Source: Moraxella equi (lineage in GTDB: Bacteria > Pseudomonadota > Gammaproteobacteria > Pseudomonadales > Moraxellaceae). From it: a stretch of 53,326 bases of DNA. Below, in pieces: positions 18,371-27,717 of the stretch. The stretch spans positions 1 to 53,326 of the forward strand of contig NZ_MXAP01000019.1 of NCBI RefSeq assembly GCF_002027555.1, read 5' to 3'. Every line of letters begins with the position of its first letter. The first letter of the stretch is position 1. Position numbers and translations under genes: made by a program. Under the pieces are notes generated by a model. That model was not told the origin of the DNA, did not search any database, and saw nothing but the letters and a program-made list of their open reading frames with translations.

Positions 18371-18631
18371 AGCATTACTGGGTGGTTAAAATTGTTGTCA
18401 AAATGTTGTATCATATTCTTTATGTAAAGAATGCGTTACAAAGTATGTGTAATTTTGCAAAATTCATGTTAAAATTGCAGGTAAGTATAGCAGATTTCTG
18501 ACAAAACTGGTAAACAAAACTGTTAAACTGGTCAAGTTAGTGAATAAAAGGTAACGTATTGTACTTTAAAAGCCATTATTCTAAGTGCAGTATTGTATTT
18601 AGTCGGCGTCAAAATATAAGGAATAAAGTCT

Positions 18632-19687
18632 GTGGGGCTATTTTCTCCTAAGGGTCGGCATCTTATCGGCTTAGATGTCAGTACCACTTCCGTTAAACTT
18701 GTTGAGCTAACAAGACAACAAGGAAGACTTCATTTGAAGTCTTATGGCGTTGAGCCACTTGAGCCGGGTTGGGTTGTTGATAAAAATATTGTTAACAGCG
18801 AAGAAGTGGGTGAGGCGATCGCTCGCTTGGTACGTCGTGCTGGTGCTGGCACCAAAGATGTGGCAACGGCGGTATCAGGTTCAGCAGTGATTACCAAAAT
18901 CATTGACATGGAAACAAACATGTCTGATTCTGACCGGGAAGCCCAAATCAAGCTAGATGCTGAACAATATATTCCATATCCACTGGCAGAGGTGAATATG
19001 GATTTTGAGGTGCTAGGACCATCGACGACCGATCCGAATTTGGTGCGTGTCCTACTAGCCGCTTCCCGTTCTGAGAATGTGGATCAGCGTGTGGAAGCGT
19101 TGCTGATGGGTGGTCTAACAACAAAGGTAATGGATATTGAATCTCATGCCATTGAGCGCGCCTTTGATTTAATTGTGGATAATTTGCCCAATGATCCACA
19201 AGTGGTTGCACTTATTGATTTGGGACATAAACAGTCTACACTGTACATTGCTAAAGACGGTGAGTTTATCTATAACCGTGAACAAGGTTTTGGCGGTGCA
19301 CAGTTGACCGAGGAGATTCAGTCACGCTATAGCATTCCTTACCATGATGCTACCATTGGTAAGCATGAACATACACTGCCTGCTGATTATCATGAAAGTG
19401 TGCTCACACCTTTTATGGAAAATATTGTTCAGCAAATCAGTCGTTCTTTGCAGTTCTATTTCTCATCAAGTGAATATAATAATGTCGACCACATTGTCTT
19501 GTGCGGTGGTACGTCAGCCTTGCCTGGGCTTGCTCAGATGGTGCAACAACGTGTGGGCGGCATGGTTTCAGTGGCAAACCCATTTGAAAGTATGTCAATT
19601 GATGCTCGAATTGACGGTGCGTTATTGCAAAAAGACGCACCAAGTCTTATGGCGGCGTGTGGATTGGCTTTAAGAGGGTTTGACTGA
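18632..19687 (+). CDS. pilM: Type IV pilus assembly protein PilM
   Basis: Cytoplasmic actin-like protein that binds the PilN N-terminus and links the pilus motor to the inner-membrane alignment complex. The start is a GTG at 18632 with AAGGA upstream, giving MGLFSPKGRHLIGLDVSTTSVKLVEL. The phosphate-binding loop GLDVSTTSVKL and the later VVALIDLGHKQSTLYI and LCGGTSALPGL match the FtsA/PilM fold. At 351 residues it is of normal length. It is the first gene of pilMNOPQ; its stop TGA shares one base with the pilN ATG, implying translational coupling. It is divergent from the PBP1A gene with a 261-bp shared control region. Confidence 0.95.
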   Translation: MGLFSPKGRHLIGLDVSTTSVKLVELTRQQGRLHLKSYGVEPLEPGWVVDKNIVNSEEVGEAIARLVRRAGAGTKDVATAVSGSAVITKIIDMETNMSDSDREAQIKLDAEQYIPYPLAEVNMDFEVLGPSTTDPNLVRVLLAASRSENVDQRVEALLMGGLTTKVMDIESHAIERAFDLIVDNLPNDPQVVALIDLGHKQSTLYIAKDGEFIYNREQGFGGAQLTEEIQSRYSIPYHDATIGKHEHTLPADYHESVLTPFMENIVQQISRSLQFYFSSSEYNNVDHIVLCGGTSALPGLAQMVQQRVGGMVSVANPFESMSIDARIDGALLQKDAPSLMAACGLALRGFD

Positions 19688-20580
19688 TGGCACGTATTAA
19701 CTTATTACCTTGGCGTAAAGAGCAACGCGAGCGCAGAAATAAAGAATTTAATTTATTGGCAGGAGCAACTGCAGGTCTTGCAATTCTAGCAATAATTTTG
19801 GCGTTTTCTCTGTTAAATAAAGATTTGTCCAATCAACAAGATGCTAATAAGCGTATTGAAGATGCTAATGCTCAGCTTGATGTGGCTTTAAAGTCCATTG
19901 AGGATTTGGAAGCTCAGCGTGAGCAAATGTTATCACAGATGAAAGTCATTCAAGATTTGCAAGGTCGTCGTTCTATTCCTGTACGTGTATGGGATGATAT
20001 GGCAAGAGCCATACCTGTAGCAATGTATCTTAATAACATTAAGCGTGAAGCAGATGTTATTACTTTGACAGGTTTTGCTGACAACCCCAATGTGGTGGCA
20101 GCTTTAGTTCGTAACTTAAATGCCAGTGAATGGTTGGATGGTTCAGCAGTGGTTAGTATTAAAAGTAAGCTTGAAGCCTATCAGGAGACTGCCACTCAAA
20201 AAGCAACCAGTGGAAGCAATGATAAACTTGATCGACCTACCTATCCTGAAGACAATTATATAGAATTTGTTGTCACAACCAAGGTGCAAAACCCGCAAAT
20301 AAGTGATGAAGAAAAAGCACAAGCTGAATTGGAATCTGGTGGCGACGTTGTTCTACCACCTGTGGAGTCAAGTTCAGAACCAATACCTGAAGTGGTACCA
20401 ATCGGGATTGAAAATGCACCTGCACCTGAAGTGCAACAACAGGATAATGCACAAAATCCTGTCGCACCCACAGTTCAATCAAATTCGGTAACAACAACAG
20501 AAACACAACCCATTACTCCAGAGCAAGCCGTACAACCTGCCACTGCCAATGGCGATAACCAAGCAGGAGGTCAACAATGA
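19687..20580 (+). CDS. pilN: Type IV pilus assembly protein PilN
   Basis: Inner-membrane protein of the pilus alignment complex; its short cytoplasmic N-terminus (MARINLLPWR) is the PilM-binding motif and is intact. One membrane segment follows (about 25-45), then a periplasmic coiled coil and ferredoxin-like domain. The 297 residues exceed the usual 180-200 because of a long C-terminal tail rich in Glu, Pro, Gln and Val with no predicted fold. The ATG overlaps the pilM stop by one base. The pilN stop overlaps a downstream ATG (ATGA at 20577-20580) with AGGAGG in front of it, the expected pilO start. Confidence 0.93.
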   Translation: MARINLLPWRKEQRERRNKEFNLLAGATAGLAILAIILAFSLLNKDLSNQQDANKRIEDANAQLDVALKSIEDLEAQREQMLSQMKVIQDLQGRRSIPVRVWDDMARAIPVAMYLNNIKREADVITLTGFADNPNVVAALVRNLNASEWLDGSAVVSIKSKLEAYQETATQKATSGSNDKLDRPTYPEDNYIEFVVTTKVQNPQISDEEKAQAELESGGDVVLPPVESSSEPIPEVVPIGIENAPAPEVQQQDNAQNPVAPTVQSNSVTTTETQPITPEQAVQPATANGDNQAGGQQ

Positions 20581-21403
20581 AACTACCATTGAAAAAAATA
20601 AATCTACTGCTGAAACTTCTGTCGCAACAGAGGATGGTGGAAATAAAATTAAGCTTAGTAAGCCCAGTTTGTCCAAGTCTAAAAGTTTAACCAAGAATAA
20701 GGTGAAAACTAAGACTAAGAAGCATACATCCAAAAATAAAAAACCTGCCTTTGATTCAAAAAAATTCATGGCAGAAGTTAATTCATTGAATGCTCAAAAC
20801 TATGGCTCTGCACCATTGCCGGTTAAGATTTTTATCTTAGTGATGATGGTGGTGCTTATTTTGGTTTTGGCGTGGGTGCTTTTGATTTCCAAGAAGCTAG
20901 ACGAGATTAAAGCTGCTGAAGCTCAACAGGTAACGTTGTTGGAGCAATATAGAGAGAAAGAGTCTAAGGCTCGTCACCTAAAAGCTTACGAAGATCAAGT
21001 AGCACAAATGAAAAGAGACTTTGCTGATCTTCTTAATCAACTTCCTAAAGATACCCGTGTTCCTGAGTTGGTTGATGGTATTAATATGGTGGGTAGTGGT
21101 AGTGGTCTTCGCTTCCAAGACATTTCTGTCCAACCTGAAGTAGAGCAAGAATTCTTTATTGAACAGCCGATACAAATTATTGGTTTGGGGGATTACCATC
21201 AATTCGGTTCATTTGTGAGCGGTATTGCTGCTTTGCCACGAATTATCACCATGCATGATTTTGAGATTAAGAATCCCCAACCTTCGCTTGATAGAATGCC
21301 TGAGCTTCAACTGGTTTTGCAAACTAAAACTTATCGCTCTAAAGAAGTGGATTTAAATGCAACTGCTGGAGAAGTTAAGTCAACTGAAGGAGAGGTCAAA
21401 TGA
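20549..21403 (+). CDS. pilO: Type IV pilus assembly protein PilO, start uncertain
   Basis: Periplasmic partner of PilN in the alignment complex. After an 80-residue Lys/Ser/Thr-rich N-terminus there is one membrane segment (VKIFILVMMVVLILVLAWVL), a coiled coil and the C-terminal domain (GSGSGLRFQDISVQP and VSGIAALPRIITMHDFEI). The 284-residue frame from ATG 20549 has no ribosome site and lies inside pilN. The expected start, ATG 20577, has AGGAGG and an ATGA overlap like pilO/pilP, but is out of frame. One more A in the A7 run at 20592-20598, or a -1 slip there, would join it to the pilO frame (about 275 residues). The family call is firm; the true N-terminus is not. Confidence 0.88.
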   Translation: MAITKQEVNNETTIEKNKSTAETSVATEDGGNKIKLSKPSLSKSKSLTKNKVKTKTKKHTSKNKKPAFDSKKFMAEVNSLNAQNYGSAPLPVKIFILVMMVVLILVLAWVLLISKKLDEIKAAEAQQVTLLEQYREKESKARHLKAYEDQVAQMKRDFADLLNQLPKDTRVPELVDGINMVGSGSGLRFQDISVQPEVEQEFFIEQPIQIIGLGDYHQFGSFVSGIAALPRIITMHDFEIKNPQPSLDRMPELQLVLQTKTYRSKEVDLNATAGEVKSTEGEVK

Positions 21404-21930
21404 TTAATTTTTCTCTAAAAACCAATGTTGGTTTGGCGATACTTCTGTCTTTATTGGTAGGTTGCACAGATCGCGTCAGTCTTGCTGAAGCGGAGATGGA
21501 AGATATTCGCAAGCAAGAGGCTAAGACGATTGAACCTCCGCCAGAGCCATTAAAGATTGAAGACTTTAAATATGGTGCACAAAATGTGCGTGATCCATTT
21601 GTGGCGAAGAGTCTGTTGGAGCGACAACAGAAAATTGCGGAAGCCCCTGCTGTTAAGCCTGATGAGAATCGTATTAAAGAACCACTTGAAGGTTTTGAAT
21701 TATCAGAGTTGGTATATCGTGGCAAAGTTGTTGCACCAAACGGTCAAGAGTATGGACTTGTGCAGGCTCCGGATGGTATGGTGCATGACGTTCAGGTTGG
21801 TCGTTACTTGGGTAAAAACCATGGGCGTATTATTGAGATAACTTCAACGCAAGTCAATTTGATTGAGATTGTCAAAGATACTAATGATCAATATGTTGAA
21901 AAAACCGCCAATTTGGTTTCGCCAAATTAA
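21400..21930 (+). CDS. pilP: Type IV pilus lipoprotein PilP
   Basis: Inner-membrane lipoprotein that binds PilN/PilO through its N-terminal region and the secretin PilQ through its C-terminal beta domain. The leader ends in the lipobox LLVGC (Cys22); a proline/glutamate-rich linker follows, then the conserved RDPFVA segment and the C-terminal HQ-like domain (ELVYRGKVVAPNGQEYGLVQAP and VGRYLGKNHGRI). At 176 residues it has normal length. The ATG overlaps the pilO stop (ATGA) with GGAGAGG in front, so it is translationally coupled. Confidence 0.94.
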   Translation: MINFSLKTNVGLAILLSLLVGCTDRVSLAEAEMEDIRKQEAKTIEPPPEPLKIEDFKYGAQNVRDPFVAKSLLERQQKIAEAPAVKPDENRIKEPLEGFELSELVYRGKVVAPNGQEYGLVQAPDGMVHDVQVGRYLGKNHGRIIEITSTQVNLIEIVKDTNDQYVEKTANLVSPN

Positions 21931-21962
21931 AAGCCAACTAGATTTATTCCGAGGATAAAATA

Positions 21963-24059
21963 ATGAATATTTTCACCAAAAAATCTGCCTTTGCTTACTC
22001 TGCATTAGCAATCAGTCTAATCACAGTTGAAGCACATGCTCTTGCCATTCAAGGTTTATCAGCCAATCAAATCAGTGCTGATACCACTCAACTTAAAGTT
22101 GCCTTTGATGGTCAGCCTGTAACTCCAGTTGCATATCAACAAGCAGGTGGCAAACAGCTTGCTCTTGATTTTAATCAAGTATCCAGTGGAGGCTTGCCAA
22201 GAAATATGCCGATCAACCGCGGTGTCATCAATGAGGTAACAGCACTCAACAACGGCTCAATGACTCGTCTAATGATTGACTTGAAAGACCAAGCAAGTTA
22301 TACCAGTACCGTTGAAGGAAATGTGTTATTGGTAAATATCAAACAAGGTGGAGTGGCAAGCTCTCAAGTGATTAACAATCAACCTGCACCAACTTCTCAA
22401 GCGATGACTGTTAAAGTTAATCCTTTACTTGCCCCTACCTCTGGTTCATTGGCAAGTAATTATGATGGCGTGTCAACAGTTAATTATTCTGGTAATGCGA
22501 ACGGTGGTAATATCACTGTGGGGCTGACCAATGAGTCTATTCCTGTGGATGTACAGCGTCAAGGCAATAAATTGGTTGTTCGCACCAGTGGCACTACCAT
22601 TCCACGGCACTTGCTAAAACGTATTAACGGCAGTGGCTTGGTGGCAGATATTGATGCAAGAAACCAAGGTCAAAGCGGTGTTATTACAGTTAACATGAAA
22701 GGTGATTTTGAGTACCAAGCCTATCAATCAGGTGCAACACTTAACATCTCAGTATTGCCACCAAAAATGCTCCGTGAACCGACCATTGAAGAGAAGGTCT
22801 ATACTGGTGAACCGTTATCAATGGAATTCCAGGATGTGTCAGTACGTACAGTGCTAGATGTATTAGGCCAATTCACCGAAAACAATATTGTTGCTGCTGA
22901 TAATGTGCAGGGTAATATTACATTAAGACTTATTAATGTGCCATGGGATCAGGCTTTGGATATTATCCTAAAAAGTAAAAATTTGGGTCAACGCAAAAAT
23001 GGTAATGTGATTTTGGTAGCTCCTGCTGAAGAGTTGGCAGCACGCGAAATTAAAGAGTTAGAAGATGCTAAAAAGGTAACAGATCTTGCACCTTTGCGTA
23101 AAGAATATATTCGTTTGAATTATGCAAAGGCGGAAGATGTTCACGAATTATTAGATAAAGCAGATAGCTCATCATCTGGAACTGGCTCAAATCAAACTTC
23201 GTTATTTAGCCCTCGTGGTAGTGCAACCTTTGATGGCCGAACTAATACCATTATTATTAACGATACGGCAGAAAGCATTGCTAGCATTCGTGAGCTCATT
23301 GAAAAAATTGACATTCCTGTTAAGCAGGTCATGATTGAAGCACGTATTGTTAAGGCGTCGGATAGTTTTTCTAAAGAACTTGGTGTAAGATGGGGTCTGC
23401 AACATCATGGTAATGATGGTGTTATTATGGGAATTGATGGTTTTGATGCAAAAAACAATACCACCCCGAGATATGCAGTTGATTTGGGTTTGACCGCAGC
23501 GACTAGTGGCATCTCTCTTGGTTTATTAAATATTGCTGATTCTATTCTTCAGTTGGAATTATCAGCAATGCAAGCAGACAATCGTGGTGAAGTTATCTCT
23601 TCACCAAAAGTGCTAACGGCTGATAAGCAAAAAGCTAGGGTGGCCTCTGGTACACAAGTCCCCTATTTACAAGCTTCAGCTAGTGGTGCAACTGCTGTAA
23701 CATTTAAAGATGCTGCACTCATATTGGAGGCAACCCCAAACATTACACCAGAAGGCAAGATTGGTCTTGAGTTAGATATTAAGAATGGAGTACCTGATTA
23801 TGCGAATGCAAGATTTGGTGCAGTGCCAATTAATGAGGACTCGGTTCAGACTAATGTTATTTTGGAAGATGGGCAAACTGTAGTGCTTGGTGGAGTATTC
23901 CGCAATACCATTGGTAATACTCAATCTAAAGTACCATTTTTAGGTGATTTACCTGGTGTGGGACGTTTATTTAGAAGTGATGTTAAGTCAAATGTAAAAG
24001 AAGAGCTTCTTATTTTTATCACACCTAAGATTATTAATGACGGTGTGAGTCGCTACTAA
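21963..24059 (+). CDS. pilQ: Type IV pilus secretin PilQ
   Basis: Outer-membrane secretin through which the pilus fibre exits; also needed for natural transformation where present. The signal peptide covers about residues 1-27 (…EAHALA). Two AMIN-type beta domains (about 30-130 and 175-265) bind peptidoglycan. An STN/N0 domain follows (SMEFQDVSVRTVLDVLGQF, NVPWDQALDIIL), then an N1 domain (about 370-460). The secretin core runs to the end with VPYLQAS, DSVQTNVILEDGQTVVLGG and the closing VPFLGDLPGVGRLFRSD motif. At 698 residues it is of normal size. Lies 32 bp after pilP and is closed by a strong terminator. Confidence 0.96.
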   Translation: MNIFTKKSAFAYSALAISLITVEAHALAIQGLSANQISADTTQLKVAFDGQPVTPVAYQQAGGKQLALDFNQVSSGGLPRNMPINRGVINEVTALNNGSMTRLMIDLKDQASYTSTVEGNVLLVNIKQGGVASSQVINNQPAPTSQAMTVKVNPLLAPTSGSLASNYDGVSTVNYSGNANGGNITVGLTNESIPVDVQRQGNKLVVRTSGTTIPRHLLKRINGSGLVADIDARNQGQSGVITVNMKGDFEYQAYQSGATLNISVLPPKMLREPTIEEKVYTGEPLSMEFQDVSVRTVLDVLGQFTENNIVAADNVQGNITLRLINVPWDQALDIILKSKNLGQRKNGNVILVAPAEELAAREIKELEDAKKVTDLAPLRKEYIRLNYAKAEDVHELLDKADSSSSGTGSNQTSLFSPRGSATFDGRTNTIIINDTAESIASIRELIEKIDIPVKQVMIEARIVKASDSFSKELGVRWGLQHHGNDGVIMGIDGFDAKNNTTPRYAVDLGLTAATSGISLGLLNIADSILQLELSAMQADNRGEVISSPKVLTADKQKARVASGTQVPYLQASASGATAVTFKDAALILEATPNITPEGKIGLELDIKNGVPDYANARFGAVPINEDSVQTNVILEDGQTVVLGGVFRNTIGNTQSKVPFLGDLPGVGRLFRSDVKSNVKEELLIFITPKIINDGVSRY

Positions 24060-24070
24060 TTTTACAGTTC

Positions 24071-24105
24071 AAACAAAAAGCAGGCTAATAGTCTGCTTTT
24101 TGTTT
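24071..24105 (+). terminator. Terminator after pilQ
   Basis: Perfect 13-bp stem AAACAAAAAGCAG / CTGCTTTTTGTTT with a 9-base loop, 11 bases after the pilQ stop. It separates pilMNOPQ from aroK, so aroK-aroB may need its own promoter. Confidence 0.88.
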
Positions 24106-24180
24106 TGTGTTCACAAAAAAGCACTAGCCATAATCGCCCAAAACTTGTATCATAGAACATTTATTTTTAGTGATGTTATT

Positions 24181-24789
24181 ATGAGTATAGAAGAATCGGC
24201 GGTGATTGAAGAGGTGTTTGTCCAAAAACCCATTCATCACTATGCCCATTTATTGCCGTCTATCTTTTTGGTGGGACCGATGGGGGCGGGTAAGACAACC
24301 ATTGGTAAACTGCTTGCCAAACATTTAAAACGCCCTTTTTGGGATATAGATTGGTGTATCAGCGAAAAAGCAGGGGCGGACATTCCATGGATTTTTCAAA
24401 AAGAGGGTGAGTCAGGCTTTCGTGAGCGTGAGAGTTGTGCCATGGATGAGCTGTCCACCATGTCAAGCATTGTACTGGCTACAGGTGGCGGTGTGGTTGA
24501 GCGTGAATGCAATCGAGAATATCTAAAACGTGGTTTGGTGATATTTTTGGATGCGAGCGTGGACACCCAAATCCATCGCACCAAAAAAGACAAAAATCGC
24601 CCCCTACTCCAAACAGATAATCCCAGAGCGGTATTAGAAACGCTTTATCAAAGACGATCACCATTATATCAAGAGGTGGCAGACATTACTGTCGCCACAG
24701 GAAGGGCTTACCCCAAGCAAATGATGGCAGAGATACTTGATGTTCTTATCGCTTATGCCAAAAATATTGAGAATCAGCAAACATCTTAA
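24181..24789 (+). CDS. aroK: Shikimate kinase
   Basis: Phosphorylates shikimate in the chorismate pathway; cytosolic. The start at 24181 gives MSIEESAVIEEV (202 residues); a longer open frame to 24100 would run into the pilQ terminator. The P-loop is GPMGAGKTT (near 37), followed by the shikimate-binding DIDWCISEKAG, the GGGVVERE motif and the lid segment RTKKDKNRPLL. About 25-30 residues longer than E. coli AroK at the N-terminus. The pilQ-aroK-aroB-damX-like order is conserved in many gammaproteobacteria. Confidence 0.94.
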   Translation: MSIEESAVIEEVFVQKPIHHYAHLLPSIFLVGPMGAGKTTIGKLLAKHLKRPFWDIDWCISEKAGADIPWIFQKEGESGFRERESCAMDELSTMSSIVLATGGGVVERECNREYLKRGLVIFLDASVDTQIHRTKKDKNRPLLQTDNPRAVLETLYQRRSPLYQEVADITVATGRAYPKQMMAEILDVLIAYAKNIENQQTS

Positions 24790-24835
24790 TATTTAAATCA
24801 ATTAAGACATTTACAGTAAATTTCAAAGTAGCATC

Positions 24836-25936
24836 ATGACACACATTACCAATACACTCACTGTCCAAACCCAGAGTCACGATTATCCCATTTTTATTGG
24901 TGCTAGCACCGCAGGTCAGATAGATTTGGCAATTCCTATTTTGCCATTCATCAAAGGCAAGCAGGTGCTTATCGTGACCAATACGACCATTGCCCCTTTG
25001 TATTTGACCGATTTAACTAAACATTTGGCAGCACAGGGCTTGATGGTTGAGAGCTGTGTCTTGCCCGATGGTGAGCAGTATAAAAACCAAGAGCATATCA
25101 ATGCCATTTATGATGCACTCATGAAAAACCACTTTGCTCGGGATTGTACGCTCATCGCCTTGGGTGGCGGGGTGATTGGCGACATGACAGGCTTTGCGGC
25201 GGCAAGCTTTATGCGTGGGGTAAATTTCATTCAAGTGCCGACCACACTACTGGCACAAGTGGACTCGTCAGTGGGTGGCAAGACAGGCATTAATCACCCC
25301 CTTGGCAAGAACATGATTGGGGCATTTTGGCAACCTGTGTGCGTGTTGGCGGACATGACGACATTTGATACATTGCCCAAAAGAGAATTTGCGGCAGGAC
25401 TGGCAGAAGTGGTAAAATATGCACTCATTTTTGATAAGACCTTTTTGGATTGGCTTGAAGTCAATGCTGCTAAAATCACCGCCAGAGATGGTGCGACGCT
25501 AAGCGAGATGGTGTATCGCTGCTGTGACTATAAAGCCAAAATCGTTGCCAGCGATGAACGTGAGTCGGGTGTGCGTGCTTTGCTAAACTTCGGACATACC
25601 TTTGGACACGTCATTGAGACGCACATGGGCTATGGTAATTGGCTTCATGGCGAGGCAGTGGCGGCGGGTATGGTGCAGGCGATGATAATGTCGCAAAAAC
25701 TTGGATTGATTGGTGAAGACGAAGTTGTCCGTGTCGTTGATTTGTTACAAATCTTTGATTTGCCCGTCAAACCACCCTATATAGAACCATCGGTGGCACT
25801 GGATTTGATGGGGCATGACAAAAAAGTGCAAAACGGCAGTATTCGATTGGTGTTATTAAAAGAGCTTGGCAAGGCGTTTGTCACCAAAGATTTTGATATG
25901 GCAATGTTGACAGAAGTGCTCAACGCCAACCATTGA
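24836..25936 (+). CDS. aroB: 3-dehydroquinate synthase
   Basis: Second step of the shikimate pathway: cyclises DAHP to 3-dehydroquinate using NAD and a divalent metal. The 366 residues contain the NAD-binding GGGVIGDMTGFAAASFMRG, the VDSSVGGKTGINHPLGKNMIG segment, and the metal ligands in EVVKYALI and in NFGHTFGHVIE and LHGEAVAAGM. Length is normal. It follows aroK by 46 bp and likely shares its transcript. Confidence 0.96.
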   Translation: MTHITNTLTVQTQSHDYPIFIGASTAGQIDLAIPILPFIKGKQVLIVTNTTIAPLYLTDLTKHLAAQGLMVESCVLPDGEQYKNQEHINAIYDALMKNHFARDCTLIALGGGVIGDMTGFAAASFMRGVNFIQVPTTLLAQVDSSVGGKTGINHPLGKNMIGAFWQPVCVLADMTTFDTLPKREFAAGLAEVVKYALIFDKTFLDWLEVNAAKITARDGATLSEMVYRCCDYKAKIVASDERESGVRALLNFGHTFGHVIETHMGYGNWLHGEAVAAGMVQAMIMSQKLGLIGEDEVVRVVDLLQIFDLPVKPPYIEPSVALDLMGHDKKVQNGSIRLVLLKELGKAFVTKDFDMAMLTEVLNANH

Positions 25937-25981
25937 TTTTTTTTAAATTTTAAAAATATTGTATTAATTAAAGGCAAGACC

Positions 25982-26983
25982 ATGACCCAAAGTGTAGCGA
26001 TGATTAATAAAAAATCCAGAAGACAGGCGATGATATGGCTTATCATGGCAGGCGTCATGCTGATACTGTGGTTCTTAATGTCGCTTTCTCACGCCACACC
26101 AGAGATTACCAAAGAACGTCAAAAAACCAAAGCGGTGGCAGAAGACTTTGCCTTACCAGTAACCATTGACAATCTTAATGAGCTCTCCAAAGAAGTGCCA
26201 CCCATTGACTTTGCGACGGTGGTGCGAGACCTGCGTAATTATCCTGCCCAGTTTAAGGGTAAAAAATTTTTTGAAGACAATGACAAACGCTGGACGGTGC
26301 AAGTCATGGATGTGGCACAAAATGAGATTATCACCGAATATCTCAAAGGACGCAGAGACCGTGATAAGTTTGCTTATTTTCGCTATCATAATGCCAATAA
26401 CGAACAGCGTTATATCCTAACTTATGGCATCATGGGTAGTACCCAGGAGGCATTGGGTGCGATAAAGACGGTGGATTTTGGACTGCCCAAAAGTGTCACA
26501 CCCATGCCTGAGGAAATGAAGCGTTATGTTGGTATGATAGATAATTACGAACGTTCAGCGGAAGTGGTGATTGATTCTTCGGAATCATCACCTCGTGCAG
26601 TTCGTTTAACACCAACCAAAAAAGAAATCCCTGCCGAGGCACCTAAGCCAAAAGAGGAAGTAAAAGAGACGCCCAAAAAAGCAGTGGCAGAAGACGTGAT
26701 TGCCGACTTAAATGAGCAGGAGAGTGAGCCGACCAAACAACTCAAAGCTCCGCCTACCATCAAACCCAAAGAGACGGCAGAAAAACCAAAAGCTGATACC
26801 AAGAGTAGCAATAAAGCAGAAAGTCAGGTCGAGCCAAAACCTCAAACAAGACCCGAGCCAACCCCTGAACCCAAAAATGAACCAAAGCCTGAACCTAAGA
26901 ATGAAAAGCCTGCACCCACCAAGGAGGCGAATGTGGCGGACTTAGAGCCTGCCCCGCCCATGACCATGCCAGGTGATGATTGA
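25982..26983 (+). CDS. Probable SPOR-domain (DamX-like) membrane protein
   Basis: 333 residues: a short basic cytoplasmic start, one membrane segment (about 17-38), a periplasmic region, then a segment (about 95-185) resembling a SPOR domain. That segment contains RWTVQVMDVAQ, then YILTYGIMGSTQEALGAI, and so has the W-x-V-Q-V and YVL-x-G-x-x-x-S-x-x-EA pattern of DamX. SPOR domains bind denuded septal glycan, so a septal role is plausible. The C-terminal 110 residues are low complexity with repeated PEPKNE / KPEPKNE units. Its place directly after aroB matches damX in E. coli, which supports the call. The domain order differs from DamX, where SPOR is last. Confidence 0.62.
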   Translation: MTQSVAMINKKSRRQAMIWLIMAGVMLILWFLMSLSHATPEITKERQKTKAVAEDFALPVTIDNLNELSKEVPPIDFATVVRDLRNYPAQFKGKKFFEDNDKRWTVQVMDVAQNEIITEYLKGRRDRDKFAYFRYHNANNEQRYILTYGIMGSTQEALGAIKTVDFGLPKSVTPMPEEMKRYVGMIDNYERSAEVVIDSSESSPRAVRLTPTKKEIPAEAPKPKEEVKETPKKAVAEDVIADLNEQESEPTKQLKAPPTIKPKETAEKPKADTKSSNKAESQVEPKPQTRPEPTPEPKNEPKPEPKNEKPAPTKEANVADLEPAPPMTMPGDD

Positions 26984-27038
26984 TTGTATTTGAATGGTCG
27001 GTCACGTATCAAATTAAATAACTCCAACAGAAAGTGCC

Positions 27039-27662
27039 ATGAAAAACTTAAATGCCCAAGCGGTGCTAGAACAGTTAAAAGCGGGTAATTTGCGTTATGT
27101 TGAAAAAATCAAAAACGCCAAAGAACATCATCAGCCTCCGCCGATACTGGTAGAAGAGCAGTTGCCATCTGCCATTATTTTGGGGTGTTCGGACGCTCGT
27201 GTGCCAGTAGAGCTCATCTTTGACCAAAAATTGGGCGAGTTGTTTGTCATCCGAGTGGCGGGCAATGTCGTTGCCCCGTCACAGATTGGTTCGGTAGAGT
27301 TCGCTGCCGAGAAATTTGGCACCGAACTTGTGGTGGTGCTAGGACATAGCCACTGCGGGGCGGTAACGGCATGTGTTGAGACACTCATCAATCCTGAGCA
27401 GTATTATTCGCCCAATTTGCAATCCATCGTTGATAGAATTCGCCCCAGCGTGTACAACCTACATGAGATACTCACCGCAGGCGATGGCAAGATAAACATA
27501 GACGAGTTCATTGACCATGCTGTGCGTGCCAATGTGCGACTGTCGGTGAGCCAATTAAAATCAGGCTCACGCAGTTTAGAGGACATGGTTAATAGTGGGA
27601 GACTGACCATTGTCGGAGCAGAGTATGATGTGGCAACTGGCAAAGTGAATTTTTTTGAATAA
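27039..27662 (+). CDS. Beta-class carbonic anhydrase
   Basis: Interconverts CO2 and bicarbonate using zinc; cytosolic. The zinc ligands are visible as Cys50, His103 and Cys106, with the catalytic dyad Asp52-Arg54 in GCSDARVP. The RVAGNVVAP segment and GHSHCGAV are family hallmarks. At 207 residues it is a typical short bacterial beta-CA, so no leader is expected and none is seen. It stands 55 bp after the DamX-like gene and 55 bp before gloA. Confidence 0.95.
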   Translation: MKNLNAQAVLEQLKAGNLRYVEKIKNAKEHHQPPPILVEEQLPSAIILGCSDARVPVELIFDQKLGELFVIRVAGNVVAPSQIGSVEFAAEKFGTELVVVLGHSHCGAVTACVETLINPEQYYSPNLQSIVDRIRPSVYNLHEILTAGDGKINIDEFIDHAVRANVRLSVSQLKSGSRSLEDMVNSGRLTIVGAEYDVATGKVNFFE

Positions 27663-27717
27663 ATTTGTTATTGCAAAAGTGTTTTGAAAGTATGTTAAAT
27701 CAAAAAGAGGAGTCATT

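Noticed and set aside
20577..20690. 37-codon frame starting at the AGGAGG-preceded ATG
   Set aside because: Not called as a separate small gene; it is better explained as the displaced pilO start.
24100..24180. Upstream extension of aroK
   Set aside because: It would start inside the pilQ terminator stem; the ATG at 24181 gives the normal kinase.
26875..26925. Tandem PEPKNE-type coding repeats in the DamX-like gene
   Set aside because: Only a few short units in a low-complexity tail; not a clear phase-variable repeat tract.
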